Below are positions 23,342 through 36,469 of a stretch of DNA of 64,000 nucleotides, piece by piece; position 1 is the stretch's first letter, and each line of letters starts with the position of its first letter. This stretch comes from Aquatica leii (Eukaryota > Arthropoda > Insecta > Coleoptera > Lampyridae): assembly GCA_035610365.1 (NCBI GenBank), contig CM069434.1, positions 97,948,806 through 98,012,805 on the forward strand, in the 5' to 3' direction. The translations under genes and the position numbers were made by a program. The notes below the pieces were generated by a model. The model saw nothing but the letters and a program-made list of their open reading frames with translations, searched no databases and was not told where the DNA came from.

Positions 23342-24610
23342 CAGGGTGTCCCACGAGGTACTGTACATACTGAAATGGTATGTTCCTTAGGTCAATTTAA
23401 GTAGAAAACCTCCTATAAACATAGGTCCAATTCGCCATAGTTACACATATACAAGCGTTCAAAGTTTATAACTGATCACACATTTTTGAAAATTATTATT
23501 ATTGAAAACAGAAAATCGAACTACAAAACAAACATAAAAAAAACAAACAAAAAAATCACATCAAATGCTCAAAATGACCTCCTTCGGCATTAATACAACG
23601 ACGGCTGCGATCTAAAATGGACCGAGTAGTCGCTCGAAGCACCTGCTGGTTGTTCCGTGTTTGTTGACACATATCCAGGATACGCTGTATTAGTTCAGCT
23701 CTGGTATTAACTTTTACCTCGTATACTAAACTTTTCACATGACCCCACAGATAGAAGTCTAAAGGTGTGAGATCGGGCGATCTCGGTGGCCAAGCATGCG
23801 GGCCTCCACGCCCAATGCACCTATTGGGGTAAGCAACATTTAGATATTCGGTCACATGCCGACTAAAATGTGGAGGAGCTCCATCATGTTGCAGAAACAT
23901 TTGTTGTCTTGTTAGTAAAGGTACTTCTTCCAAAAGCGGTAGCAATTCATTCCGCAAAAAGTTAGCATATGCTTCTCTTATCAGACGTTCCTCAGAGAAA
24001 AAAGGTCCAATAAGTTGATCGTCAATCATGCCACACCATACGCTAACAGAACATCTGCGCTAAAGTTAGTTTCTGTTGTGCCATGTGGATTTTGATATGA
24101 CCACAAATGAGAATTACGTGTATTGTTTACTGCATCTCTAGTAAAAATTGCGCCTCGTTGCTAAATAAAATGAATGAAACTAATTGTGGATTTACCTGTA
24201 GCCAGTGGCAGAAATTCAACCGGCCAGCAAAATCTCCAGGTTCCAGATGCTGAACCTGTTGTATGTGATAGGGATACAAAAGCCCATCATGTAATGTTCG
24301 CCATACTGACATACGGGGGAGTCCTGTTTGAGAAGAAATTCTTCTAGTACTCTACCCTGGACTCCGACCAACCATCTGTAGAATGTTTTCCTGCTCATTC
24401 ACATTTAACTGCACAGGACGGTCAGATCTTGTTGAAACTGATGGAAATGAACCATGAGTCCGTACATGTTGAAACACAGAAGAAAAGGTTTGGTGATTTG
24501 GCACCCTTTTGTTGGGAAATCTTTGTTCATATTCCCTAACGGCAGATCTCGCATTTCTATCACAAAATCCATAAATACCGCAAGAATCTACTGTTTATCG
24601 TCAACAAATA
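23342..24610 (-). mobile_element. mariner-like (IS630 superfamily) DNA transposon with broken transposase
   Basis: The left terminus CAGGGTGTCCCACGAGGTAC at 23342 is a typical inverted-repeat end for this insect family. The minus-strand ORF from about 24600 down encodes the N-terminal REYEQRFPNKRVPNHQTFSS-like segment, two helix-turn-helix parts (MSVWRTLHDGLLYPYHIQQV) and ILFSNEAQF, where the first catalytic Asp appears to be Asn. It then has FLQHDGAPPHFSRHV, GRGGPHAWPPRSPDLTPLDF and LWGHVKSLVYE, ending at 23556. At least one frameshift (near 24055) and several stops inactivate it. No matching right terminus was found, so that end is truncated. Confidence 0.85.
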
Positions 24611-24669
24611 GTTAATATGTTTTTTGGTTTAACGATTAACGGTCTTTGCAGATTTGCATGAGTTTGCAG

Positions 24670-25400
24670 GCTCCAATAAAATTTTACGCCAATTTGATAA
24701 AACTACTAAAATGGCTGGCGGTGACTAGATCGAGTTTTCTTAAACGAAATGTCTGGATAAAGCATTTTCAGCCTTCTAAAAACAAAATATGCCATCGAAT
24801 GTAATAAATGGACGATGTAACATCCTGAAAGCGAAATAGCTCCATTGTTTAGTATGGCTTACAAGCAAGTAGCTAAAATGTCCACTGCTGAGTCTGGGTT
24901 TAAAGTGTTTGGTATTTTTCCCTTCGACGATAGCTTATTTGAAGTACTGATTTTGCACCGGCTTCTGTTACTGATCAGATATTAAACTTTCCAGATGGAG
25001 CAATACATTACCCCGAATGTCTGAGAAAAAGCGAAGAGCCAAAACCTGTGTAAAATCGGAAGCAATAACCGTTCGTCCGTTTAAGAAACAGTTAGAAAAA
25101 AAGCAACAAAAACGCTGAAAAAATAACTCATAAAAAAGTTAAAAAATCAATATTAAGATTTCTTTTTCCACATTCAGTACTTTCACATAAAAGAAACATC
25201 TGGTTCTGTCCTTAAAAAAGAAAAGTATAAAAATAAAAGTAAAAATATCTTTTGTCTACTGTGCAAAGAGCAATTCGTAGAATCTTCAACTGAGGAATGG
25301 ATATAGCGCGCTTCATAAGAGGAGTGGTGACATGAGAAATGTACGGCTTATGAGCATAGAGCTTCTACATGCGACATATGTCAAGAAAAGAAAAATTATT
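24670..25400 (+). mobile_element. pogo-like (DDE_1) transposase C-terminal half with zinc-finger tail
   Basis: Plus-strand coding traces show FSMAYKQVAKMSTAESGFKV, FGIFPFDDSLFEV, DFAPASVTDQ, then a basic region. The tail has paired Cys motifs (FCLLCKEQF, an EEW segment, HEKCTAYEH, CDICQ), as found at the C-terminus of many insect pogo/Jerky-type elements. The N-terminal CENP-B-like DNA-binding region and most of the DDE core are missing. Frames are broken by small indels. Confidence 0.65.
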
Positions 25401-28134
25401 TCGGTTTTTGTTCCTTTTTATGCATTGTATTACTTTTAATTATTTTTTTACTTGCTTACCCCATATGTTGCGCATAGTTACCCCATATTATAGGCAACTA
25501 TACGAATTCCTTTTTTGAACTGTTAGTTAAGTTTTCAAAATAATTATTAAAGTATAATAAATACGTCTCAGAACGTTAATTTTGTGGTTTTGATTTGCCC
25601 AGTTTTGAAACTGTCGCTACTTTTCAAACAAAGAGTATTTGGTATCAAAGTATCAAATGCGTACACTTGATGCCAAATGGTTATAAATATTTTGAAAAAA
25701 AAAATATAACAAAATTTTTTAAATGACAAATGATATTTAATAGCATAACTTTTTTTTTCAAAATAATCTTCTATGTTTACTTAATTAACTGCTTTTATAG
25801 GTACTACTTAAAAACATTTTATTACATTTCTCATCGTGTTGTCTTATGTGAAAGTGCTCTTTAAGTATTACGTTAACTCTTACTGTTATAATTACGTTTT
25901 TCTAATGAATACCTTGCAGTGCTAATCGAGTTTTCGCCACATCATTCATCATGTAAATGCAAACGAGCTTTTCACGTCGAACTTATCGAATCTTAAGCAT
26001 ATCATTGAACTTCTCTGGTAAAAATTATATTATCCTCTTCATATGGTACACTTAACAAGTATGGAAGAAACTACATGAATACTTATCAACTTTAACAAGA
26101 CATTTTGAATGGGCACTCATCTAAATCAGGAACTTTATTGCGTAAATTAAGAGCGACACGCATCTTTACATCTCGTGCATTCGCTACTGTTATATGAATG
26201 TTATGCATGCATGGAAAAGTTTATATCTTCCGCGCACGTACACGTACATGCATAAATCAACATTGCAAATGTCGTCAAGAAAAAGAATTATAATATTTTA
26301 ACACGCTCTAATATGTCATAATAAGTCTATTACTTTGATATATTGATAACACACATTGTAGATTTAATTGTTTAAATACATAACTAAACAATTTTTAAAA
26401 TAAAATTATCTGTGGGCAACATGGGTTAATAATGTATATGTTAATTACAAGCTGCAATGGTACAGGAAAAACCATTTTCCAAACACATAAATGTTTGAAA
26501 TCGCAAGTACCGTCTGTTCATGGTTTGGTAAAATTTATAATCACGAGCGCAATTAAAAACAGCTACTGAAATATTAATTACTTTTAATTGTTTGCAGTAA
26601 ACGCTTATTTAAATTGCTTAATAATAATAAAACGAATTAAAAATCTTATGTTGTTACACAATTAAATTTTATTGGCGGTTATTTGATTTGCATTAAAGAA
26701 AACGAATCTGTTTTAATAATATACAAAGTTCTTCCGTGTTCAGCTTCAATTTGAATAACAAATACAGTTGTTTTTTTCTTATGCATTTGCTCAAGTTTTT
26801 TAAATAAAATTATATATTTTATTTTTTTGAATCTATATAGGGTAAGGTGGGGTAAGATCGGACATGGAGCACCTCCGGACAATTCAAATTTACCGCCTTG
26901 CAGTGTTATCACACTGTCGTATTGACAGTACAATATACTTCTATAGTAGTAGATCTATGATACGTAAATGTTGACCGCCATCAATTACTTCCGAAATATT
27001 TATTTGAGAAAATTGAAAAACAGTGCTGCTTTTATAAATTTGTTTAGTCATTGTAAGCTTTTTATATTCTCTCGATTTTATCAACAGATGGGTCTGATAA
27101 AAAAAACCGTAAGCGGGTGTATCCGCAATTTTTAACAGTTTTTCTTATATAATATTGTACATATATAAATTTGGCGCCTAGTCTTTTCTTTCTTTTATTA
27201 TAGTTTTTCCAACCACGCCCACTTGTCGACATCGTAGCTAACCGTAATGACGTGGTTGTTACCAACGCGGCCCACTACAGAAAAGTTTGGTAACACCTAC
27301 TTAATTACAATGAAAATAATAAATAGCTAAAAAAACTTTGATTTTAAAATTACCAAATTTTTCTTACTATCAGGCGCGGATACAGAAGAAAGAAAGGCAA
27401 TAAATGCAATTGCACATCCTCCCCCCGTAACTCACAATCATAACATTATATTTTGACCAATTGCAAAATCTAAAAATCGTCATAAAAACATTAATACTTC
27501 TTTACAAGAGTTTATAATAACTCGTTACTCCCTAAGTAAACAAATAATAGAAGAATAGAACGAATATACTTACAAATAAATACTAGTAAATTTACAGTCA
27601 GTAAGACAACACAAAATAAGTATATTTCATGGTGCGGGACAAAAATGTCCGAACAAATTTTAAGTTACGAGTTACAAACATCCCGATAATATTTAACACT
27701 TTTTGACTAAACAACAGCGTGTCAGCTGAGCCTTACTTTACGATACGTGTTTGCGTAATATTCATAAAGTGTTCGTCAGTTTTTAGTTTATCCTAAATAT
27801 CAAAATAACTACGAATTCAATAAAAAAAGAATGAAAAAAACAAAAAACTCTGCTAAGTGGTTGCTCTTTGTTACTCAAGACCACTGTACAGTTCTCAATC
27901 GTTTTCCGCCAGTGCTGCCTGAATAGTGAGTCAGGAATGATTTTTTGTCGCGTTGGCGCTTTCCTATTCTAAGTTTTCACTTTCTGGTCTGCCATATTTA
28001 GTTAGTAGAACGGCTTGAATTATCTTTTGTGTTAATACTACTTACATTACCAATAGATAAAAACAATTAAGTTCTGATTTAAAACGTTAGTTTAGTATGA
28101 TAAATTTAAATACTCGTCCTCCCACATTTCCTTT
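25401..28134. other. noncoding AT-rich stretch with possible transposon termini
   Basis: Two TTACCCCATA motifs near 25457-25492 may be the end of the pogo-like element to the left. GGTGGGGTAAGATCGGACA at about 26847-26865 resembles a transposon terminus. CAGGCGCGGATACAG near 27371 resembles the end of a hAT-like non-autonomous element. None has a confirmed partner. No credible gene otherwise. Confidence 0.3.
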
Positions 28135-29110
28135 CCTAGTACCGGACACCAACACTATTGTGTATTGTCGAAAAAAAAGAAAAGGTGTCTTTAATCTGAA
28201 GATACAATAAAAACGGTTATTGACCAAGAACAAATAGGAATAAGAGACGTAACGTTTCATTTTTCGGTTCCAAAAAACACGTTGGTTGACAAAATAAAGC
28301 TTCTAAAAGACGTTGGATAACAAGATAATGGCAACAAATAGAAAAGAGTTTTTAAGATTTGCATCTCGGATGGCTCAACATCTTAAATTCAACCTAATTT
28401 AATAAATATAAAAAGACGGCAAGTGATAGTTTTATTACGAATTTTTAAGCCGCCATCTCAAACTGTCGTTTCAATCAACAAGTATCCAAATGACCGTCGG
28501 ATTCATTTGTAGTTGGGAATTAAAAATAACTGTAGAATGAAAAAAAGATGTCCTAGAATAGAGTATTTTTGCCTGTAAAGAAAATGGATGGATCACTGCC
28601 AATTCATTTGCCTGGTTTAAGATGTTTGTTGCCCGTGTAAATCCAACATGGCCACAGTACACACAAGAAACTATAAGTGATTTTGTATGCAAGGAACAAC
28701 GTGCATATAATTAGTCTCCCTCCTTATACCACGCACAAGCTACAGTCACTCAACCGTGCAATAATGAGTCCCTTTAAAGCTGTGTACAATTAAACCTGTG
28801 CTTAATGGATGAACCAATATTGCTCTCTTAAAATAGCTCAAAGGGACATTTCGGGTTTGATTAGGACAGCTTCCATAGATATTTGCAAGATGGAACTTAC
28901 CCATTGAAGAAAATCATCTTTACAGATTTAAAACACCTTGCTGCAGCTCCTTCTTTGAAAAAATGAAACTTCTACAAGTCGCACAGTTTCCGTTGCTAGA
29001 AATTCCCATCTGAAGAACCAGTAAGTGTGAAAGATAATACAGTTTCGTGTACATCAACAGTTTTACCAATTCATTCGAGTTCTACAGAAACCTTTGTTTC
29101 CTGCACAGCG
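28135..29110 (+). mobile_element. Jerky/pogo-like DDE_1 transposase, decayed
   Basis: The plus strand carries broken coding for an N-terminal helix-turn-helix (EQIGIRDVTFHFSVPKNTLV, the ...I..AA..F.VP..TL pattern). Next comes an ENGWITANSFAWFKMFVARV block (cf. GW.T...F..W...F). After many stops follow a PPYTTHKLQSLN-like stretch, corresponding to PPHTSHKLQPLD of the DDE core, and YPLKKIIFTDLKHLAAAPS. The order matches pogo/Jerky transposases. Almost every segment is out of frame with the next, so it is an old relic. Confidence 0.6.
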
Positions 29111-30044
29111 TCAACATCAAGTAGTTTGTAACATGACAACAGTTACGTCGAAATTTACTTAACATAAAACAAACGCATAACAAATAAATGAATTAATGCA
29201 CCAACTAGCACCTAAAAATATTTATTTAAAACACACAATAAAGACACAAACAAATAAGAGCAATGAGAAATTTTCATATTTATTAAAATTAGAGTCGTGG
29301 GAATTCTAACGTTTTTTAAGATTAACATTTTTAACTTGATAATTACAAAAGTTTTATAAATTGGACGCTACAATATTTTTTTTACGAAGGGTTAAATATT
29401 GAAACCAAAAACAAAACTTAACCTAAAACTAATAATTACAGGTTATTTACATACGTGTCATCGAAGGTCTTTTATCACTTACGAATTGCGCAACTTCCTA
29501 TTTAGGTGTGGTGCGACTCATTGAAATGACGCAATATGATGCAATTTCCGTAAATCGTATACTTAATTCTTTTACGAAGATTTGATTGATTCTTTGCCTT
29601 TAAATCGATAAAATTGATAACCGTAGATCGCAGTTTCCATACAAATCGAAATCGTAATCATAAGGTTTTCATACTTAAAAACATCGTTTAAGAACGAAAC
29701 CAAGAATCCAGAAAAAAACCTTCGAATTATCGAGTCATATCTTTCGCAAACTCAACAAACGCAGGTTCAAAATTACAAACGCAGGTGCTACAACGAAACG
29801 CAGGTTCTACAACGAACGCTGGCTTAAATAATTTTCACCCTTAAGGCAAAAAAATCACAAACGCAAAATCAACAAGTGGTCATTCCACTTTTTTCAGCAC
29901 GCAAAAAATGTCCGCTTCGCCTCATTGCGAAACATAAGATGCAGGAGGATGACTTAGTACTTATGCGCACTCGTCAGAATCATGCGCGTACGCAATGAAT
30001 CAAAAATGTTAACTTAAAACAGAGGTTTTCAATAATGCAAAAAT
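29111..30044. other. noncoding; short degenerate tandem motif
   Basis: AT-rich. Around 29758-29830 the motif ACGCAGGT(T/G)CTACAACGA recurs three or four times with variation, a small degenerate minisatellite. No gene recognised. Confidence 0.35.
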
Positions 30045-30240
30045 GTGCACGTTACAAATTCTATAGTAAAAGCTGCGAAACTAGCTACTCTAAGCACTTC
30101 TGGCTCCTGCGGTGAATTTCAAAATTCCAAGTCTTCTTTATTTCAAATTGTGACGAATAAAATTTTGCCCATAACAGATGAGGCTACGAAGAAAATTATC
30201 CAAAGGAAGAGAAAAAGTGCAAAAGTAAAATTTTGACTGG
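30045..30240 (+). pseudogene. possible C-terminal piece of the Jerky/pogo-like element
   Basis: A 63-codon open stretch rich in Ser, Lys and Arg (LATLSTSGSCGEFQ ... IIQRKRKSAKVK). The next bases encode ILTG-like residues in a shifted frame. A serine-rich stretch followed by RKRKS..ILT is typical of pogo/Jerky C-terminal tails, so it may belong with 28135-29110. It could also be a chance ORF. Confidence 0.35.
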
Positions 30241-33200
30241 AACCCATTACAAAAATATATTATAGAAAAAAATTAATTATATCTCAAGACAAGATTAAAA
30301 GAACAACTGAAAAGAAAAATTAAAAAATTTAGATAACTAGAGAAAAATATGCTATACGGTTGCATAAAAAAAAAGATCAGCCAAAGGAAATAACAAAGAA
30401 AAACTTTTTCATTTGTTTGTTTGATGTTCTAAACAACTGTTTTATGCAAAATCTTATTTTTGTGATAAATAAACGTTTGTTACTTTCTAATTAGTATACT
30501 TTTATTTCTTACATGTGTTTAAAAAAAAGTTATGTCCAAAAACCTAAGGTGTGTGGTACTGGGCAAGTCTCCCCTAGCTCCAAAGCTTTTTCTTTAAATC
30601 ACATTTGAAACAAGAGATTGTGCTCATAAGCACTTTGAGATATGACGTCTTTCAACTATCACTTTTTATTTTAGAAAATATTGTTAAAGATTTTCATGGT
30701 AAAAATGATAAATGTATAAAATCCCTTTTTAGCCGCTTCAGATTTCTTCTTGACGTCGTCAAGACTGCTGCTTCTTTTCTGCTAATAGATTAATTGATGC
30801 TGTGACAAAAAAGTAAATTTAAGAAAAGAAGTAACAAAAAAGCTTTCGATATACTGGTTAGATGAGTTTCTTATAATACATGAATTTGTATTTGTTCTTA
30901 CAACGCTTTCAATAACAAATGCATCTGCAAAAGTCGTTGCAGCGTCTTTAAACATATTCAAGAGCAATCATGACTAAAAAGCATCCTCCGTCTTGCCCTA
31001 TGCGCACACTTAATTGCCACCGACTATATTTAATATTTAAGAACTAAGAAAATGTTATTGTAAATAATAATTCGGTTTTTGTTCTTAACAAAAACTGATG
31101 AAATATAATTTACGCATTTTTTATAAAATAATACATTTTTCCAAAGTCAAATTAGTATTCAACTGTTAAAGTTTCCTAACTCTAATATAAAAGACTTTTC
31201 AAACTGCTGCTATGGTTAGAAAAATTAAAATAAACGTACCAAAAACAGTTAAACCAAAATTTATTACCAGAAAACAAAAAACCATTTAATTACGAACCAC
31301 TTTAGAAAACGACTAATCTATTAAATACCTAATATAATTCTTTAAAACTTTTTAAATAAAGCTTAGACAAGAATAAAAACTTTATTTATTTATTGCCACA
31401 GTTGCACCAAAGAATTAAAGCTCTGGAGTTTATTTTGTACGTAAGCGAATTAATTAATTTAAGACTTAAAATAATACAAAACTATTTATTATGTTTTATT
31501 AGATGTTTGGTAAAAAAGAAAAATGGATATTTGTTGTTTGCAACTTGCGGCATGCAAAAGAGAGACTTTAAAACGCTTAAGAGGCTTTTGACCCTTTATA
31601 AAATAGATACACAACTTTGAACCGATGATACTTCATTTGATACTCAAGCGCTAGGGTTACAACTTTTTAATCTGAAAAACCTCACACAATTACTTCGAAT
31701 CTTTATACGTGGATAAAGTTAAACTTGACAATATAAGGTAAGTTAGTTTATAGCAAGAGTATATTTAGTAATCAATTTGATGGAGTAGTTAAGTTATCGC
31801 TTATATTAGTGAAAACAACATCTGGATTTTATAACGTTCTCCTATTACACGTACAATAAAAGTAGTTTTCGTACTTAAAATTAATTTACGTTTTAGCAAT
31901 AGCTTTGCAAATTGTAAATATATTTAATCAAAAAAAAAATTAACGTTGTAACTTTGCTATACTGAAAACATTATTTAACAATATATTTTAATGAAACTTC
32001 TTTTGAATTTGACTACAATTTTCTCACCGATTCAACAACCGGATATTAAAAAAGGTTCACACCACGTCACTTTGGTTTTGTTCTGTTGTTCATCTTACCG
32101 CATCTTCTTTCTGACATTTTTATCTACTGTTGTGCGAGTTTTATAAACTCTTCTTTTTTAAATCTTATTCTTAGTGCTTGCAATATTTCTAGGTTATCTT
32201 AGATTAATTAATTGTACTTTATATTTCTTATAATATTTTGTGCTCTATGGTCTTGTAGCATTGCAAAAATATACTTTGTTTGTTATTTGTTTGAGTGTAT
32301 TGATTTTTACAATTACATGTACAACGTTTATTCCAAATAAACTTTTTTGGTAAGTTATATTTTTTTTTTTTATTTATGTATTATTTAAATTAACGATTTT
32401 AACAATGTTTAGTAATAAACTAAAGCAATCAAACCTAATTTTAAGTCAATGTAATAAATTTTATTTATTTTTTTTAAAAATCAAATAAAATTAATTACAA
32501 TTGCAATTTACATGCGCACGATTCATTTAAAATATTAAATCATCATTAAAGTACTACTAATTAATTAGAAACCTTAAAAAAGTGCTGCATTTGTTTCATT
32601 CTTACAAATACAGAAATTTATTAAAACCCGTTTCTCACGTGACCTAATACTTCCTGGCAACATTAGCAAGTTCTAATTAATTCATCGTTTTTTAAATAAG
32701 AATTGCATTTGCGAAGAAAAATACACAGAAAGGTTGACCATACTCACTGCACCTGTTGTCAAAGACATTCGCAATTGCGTGCGAGTCCTAATAAGTCGGT
32801 AGTAAAATGATATGCTACAACAAATTTAATTTTTAATTTATAAGCATACAATTTTTAGGATTGTCAGTAAGAACTTGCTACAAAGAACTAAAAAAACAGA
32901 GTTACAGTTTATGAAGAATTACGTGTTTTCAACTACTTGCAACTTGTAAAATTTTGTGACTAGCTGAATCAACATTTAAATAACGATAGTTTATTGAATT
33001 TAACTTTCTTTAGGAACAAAACCTGGTTTTATTTAAAAAAATATGTAAAAAGCAAAAATTCGATAATATTAACACGTTCGCTCAGAACGTTAAAAAGTCT
33101 CAATTATTAATTTGTATCATTAACAAACTTATTTGTTAGATAACTATTAATGATTGTTGCCTTTTGTAACGCGCGTTAAAACAAACTTTTCGACAACGTT

Positions 33201-33369
33201 TAAATGTTCGTTGTAATTTGAAAGTAAAAAATGTGTCATCTTTGAAGTTTATAGAAAAAAATAATTATTAATTGTTCTGGTGGTAAGTATTAAAATGCTT
33301 ATGTTTATAATGATGCTTGCATACAAAAAAAGACATCGGTTCCATGCTGACCAAAAACGGAAAGTTTAC
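30241..33369. other. long AT-rich noncoding stretch
   Basis: No coding, RNA or structured repeat found. ORFs of 60-75 codons here are consistent with chance. Confidence 0.45.
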
Positions 33370-33925
33370 AGACTCAGTTGAAAGTACTCTGCAGGAATAA
33401 CTGCAAAAACACACAGAAGTACCAAGGAAACGAGCACCTAAAATGTATTGGAACCCTAAAAAACTACATCGGAGAATCAATACGTTTAATCCCCTTCAGT
33501 CTCCAGGAACTGATGGAATTTATCCTATCATGTTGCATAAAGGAATTGCTGCTTTGCAAAATGCAATATGTGAGAATTTCAGAACCAATTTAGCACTTTC
33601 GCAAATACCAAACAACTGGCGAATTGTCATACCAAAGTCAGTAAAACCTACGTACATCTATGCAAAATCCTACAAATTGATTAGCTTGCCTTCTTTTATC
33701 TTAAAATTGTTTAAACAAGTAGTCGACAGGTACATACGAAGCAGGGCACTAAGGACTTTGCCTCTGCACCGAAACTATTATGTATTCTAGTCTGGAGTGA
33801 TGAGCTACTAATTTATCAACTAGTAAGCAAATACAAAAATGCAATCCAATACGATAAAATTGCATTAAGTGTTTTCTTGATATTGAAGAAGCATCTTGCT
33901 ATGTTAAAAAGTTGGTAGATTAAAA
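33370..33925 (+). mobile_element. non-LTR retrotransposon, reverse transcriptase N-terminal part
   Basis: The segment QSPGTDGIYPIMLHKGIAAL is the classic start of a LINE reverse transcriptase. It is followed by LSQIPNNWRIVIPKSVKP, YAKSYKLISLPSFILKLF and VVDRYIRSR (finger and palm entry). After stops comes a degraded SVFLILKK, the equivalent of the first catalytic FLDIEGAF region. Homologous downstream parts are at 36200-36465 and 37120-37790. The element is interrupted on the right by an LTR element starting at about 33930. Confidence 0.8.
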
Positions 33926-33929
33926 TTTT

Positions 33930-36120
33930 TCGAGTATAAAATTGCCCTCGACACGCCCACCTTTCGTCGGCGATTGTCATTTTTATAAGCGCGCATTTTA
34001 TTCACTTTCGGTAATATTTGATGCAACACAGACCTCTACGCCCAACAAAGCTTTCACCATTAAGTTATTTCACGCAATTCCATGTGAATATGCAAATTCA
34101 TTTTGTGTCTATCTAAGCGAAAGTCTATTTGGGGTGAGTAATATTTGTGTATTAGAGGTTTAATTTGATTCTTTCTTAATTGTCTATAGCGGATTTCCGT
34201 ACCCCCCACACGTTTCCTTTATTAGTGAAGATAAACAAACAGGCATATTTGGCGAAAATTTCCATGACGTCACGTTACTATAACTTAACTATTCACATCC
34301 GTAAGGGGTTGGAAACCTTTAAGTTGCGATTGTTTTTGGGGGAAAGGGCCACCATCAATTGCTACACTAATTCAAGAGAAAACGCTACGCATTTGCCATC
34401 TCAAACGATTGTATGCTTTGAAAACGAAATTTACTAGTGTTAATGCCGTATGCACGTTTTGTGTTAGATTTATGATTACGTTTTAAGTAATACAGGTACG
34501 GAATTAACTAATCCCCTACTAGATAAAACCTAACTGTGAGTATTACAATTTCTAATGTTAACACAAATAATTATAAGATTATTTTGTGCGTCACAAAGTC
34601 GTATGCAGTGCACGTTGAGTCTCTTAGTCTTTATTTTTTGTTATATACTTTTGCAATTTTAAATTTACGAGTATAAAGTCATTCCTTCTTCAAATGTAAA
34701 AGTTTAGACCGACTAGCTCAATTTACTGTACAACATGTTGCCTAATATTGGGCGCAACTTATACTTGATCCGACCTATGTATTAGCGTTTGGAAAATTAA
34801 AGTAATTATATTAATGTACCTTCTTCGTCCTTTTCAGAATTATTGTCTGTGATAAAATAAATATATATATTGTGTTATTACTTCTGTCGTGTTATTTGTT
34901 CTTTTCCAGGTACGAGTAGAGATTATAGCTATTTACAGTAAACTTTAGACACATAGTAAAATTATACTATGAGATGGCTCTGCCATCAAACACTTTTGAA
35001 TTGCAACTTCGTCAAACTTCAATATAAGCTATAAGGGCTTCAATGCAATTGTGGGAACTACATTAGAGTGTATCTCCTACTGCTGATGACTCCAAAAGAG
35101 CGAAACCGCCGTCCAGTAGTTCACTCTGGTGGCGTTTACACAATTGCATCGACATTGCTTACCCCCAATGTCCTTTTACGTTGTGGTTTTATCCCGACGA
35201 ATTATTCAAAGCAGATTTTGAATTTCGCGGGTGGTAAACTAATTCAACGTGTTTATGGTCGTTTATAGCTATTTACAATTATCCTTTTTACTTACAGAAT
35301 TTCTTATTCGTATTGACGAGTTTTGTTTGTTTCGTGGTGTTTCACAGCATCAACTTTTTCTCTCAGCGTTTGAAGTTTTATCTGGCAACGCCCTTCTTGT
35401 TTTTAGGACGAATTGCAGTTTGTTACGTTCGTGGATTGATGTTGCTGTTTTCTTGAAGTCGGAGTTTTTGCCTTTAGACTACTACGATTGTCTGATGGAG
35501 ACCATTCGCAAGCGTACTATGGGGTCTAACAAAACCATTGGTACTTACGTTACCATAATGCGATACCTCTTCCTTCAGCTCCGGTCTCAGACCAAATACA
35601 ACTCAAGGGCATTTGGCAAAAATGACAAAAATTTCCATGACGTCACGTTACTATAACTTAACTATTCACACCTTTAAAATTGCAATTTTTTTTGGCACCA
35701 TCAATTGCTACACTAAGTCTAGAGGAAACGCTGCGCATTCTCTATCTCAAATTATTGTATGCTTTAAAAACGACATTAGATTTAATATTACGTTTTAGGT
35801 AATATAGGTACGTAATTAGCTAATCCCCTACTGGATAAAACATAACTGTGAGTATTACAATTTTACGATTAGTACTTCGTTGGTTATGTCGATTGTTGAC
35901 CGTACGTACATGTTAGGTTAACACAATTAATTATAAAACCATTTTGTGCGTCACAAAGTAGTATGCAGTGCGCGTTGAGTCTCTAAGTCTTCATTTTTAT
36001 TATATACTTTTGCGATTTTAAATTTACGAAAATAAAGTCATTCCTTCTTCAAATGTAAAAGTTTAGACTTCTGTGTTATTACTTCTGTGGTGTTATTTGT
36101 TTTTTTCCAGCTAATTTAAT
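33930..36120 (+). mobile_element. internally deleted LTR retrotransposon nested in the non-LTR element
   Basis: Two related direct copies, about 34180-34912 and 35607-36110, share blocks such as TTTCCATGACGTCACGTTAC, TAATCCCCTACT and a common end TGTTATTTGTT...TTTTCCA. They are diverged LTR copies. Between them is a gag remnant only. Pol is missing, so a large deletion joined gag directly to the middle of the right LTR copy at about 35605, where a GCATTTGGC-like stretch occurs on both sides. Insertion is into the LINE whose coding resumes at about 36200. Exact outer termini and target duplication could not be fixed. Confidence 0.65.
35249..35656 (+). pseudogene. gag fragment of the nested LTR element
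   Basis: An open frame with a gypsy-type capsid signature: EFLIRIDEFCLFRGVSQHQL, LSGNALLVFR, SLLRSWIDVAVFLKSEFLPL, DYYDCLMETIRKRTMGSNKT and IGTYVTIMRYLFLQL. The reading frame runs off into LTR sequence after about 35605. Traces of upstream gag (FTLWFYPDELFKADF-like) lie at 35170-35230 in another frame. The product would lack the nucleocapsid and all enzymes. Confidence 0.7.
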
Positions 36121-36199
36121 CTTTTATTGTTTTGGCGCAAATTTTTGATTTAATCTAGAAACTTATCTAGAAAACGAAAGCCGTTAGGGTTTTGATTCA

Positions 36200-36465
36200 A
36201 CCAAACAAATGGTCGATCACCCATAGAAATTCAAACCGACAATGACCAAATGGTTATATATTACAGTAACAAAATCTATCATCACATACGGTGCATTTGT
36301 ATAAGGCGAGAGAACCAACTTAAAAAACTAGACAAAGTACAGAGATTGACATGTATGCTGATAACACGGGCGTTGAGAACTGCGCTCACAGCACACATGA
36401 AAGCACTACTTTCACTTCCATTATTACAGCTCGTTATAATGATGAAAACAAAACAAGTAACTTCT
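36200..36465 (+). mobile_element. same non-LTR element, region after the RT palm
   Basis: Translation gives an IYYSNKIYHH segment (cf. LY..V..PI.TYG), RRENQLKKLDKVQRLTCMLI and TRALRTALTAHMKALLSLPL. This matches the conserved LQR.....TGA.RTTPT.AL..LL.LPPL block between RT and RNase H. An RTE-like fragment on the opposite strand interrupts it at about 36470. The middle of RT is missing. Confidence 0.7.
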
Positions 36466-36469
36466 TTTT

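Noticed and set aside
29758..29830. CRISPR-like repeated ACGCAGGT motif
   Set aside because: Irregular spacing, too short, and eukaryotic context. At most a degenerate minisatellite.
26847..30580. GGGGTAAGATCGG at 26847 and GGGCAAGTCTCCCC near 30570 as the two inverted ends of one pogo-like element
   Set aside because: Only a loose match by eye with indels and no clear TA duplication. Left as a possibility, not annotated.
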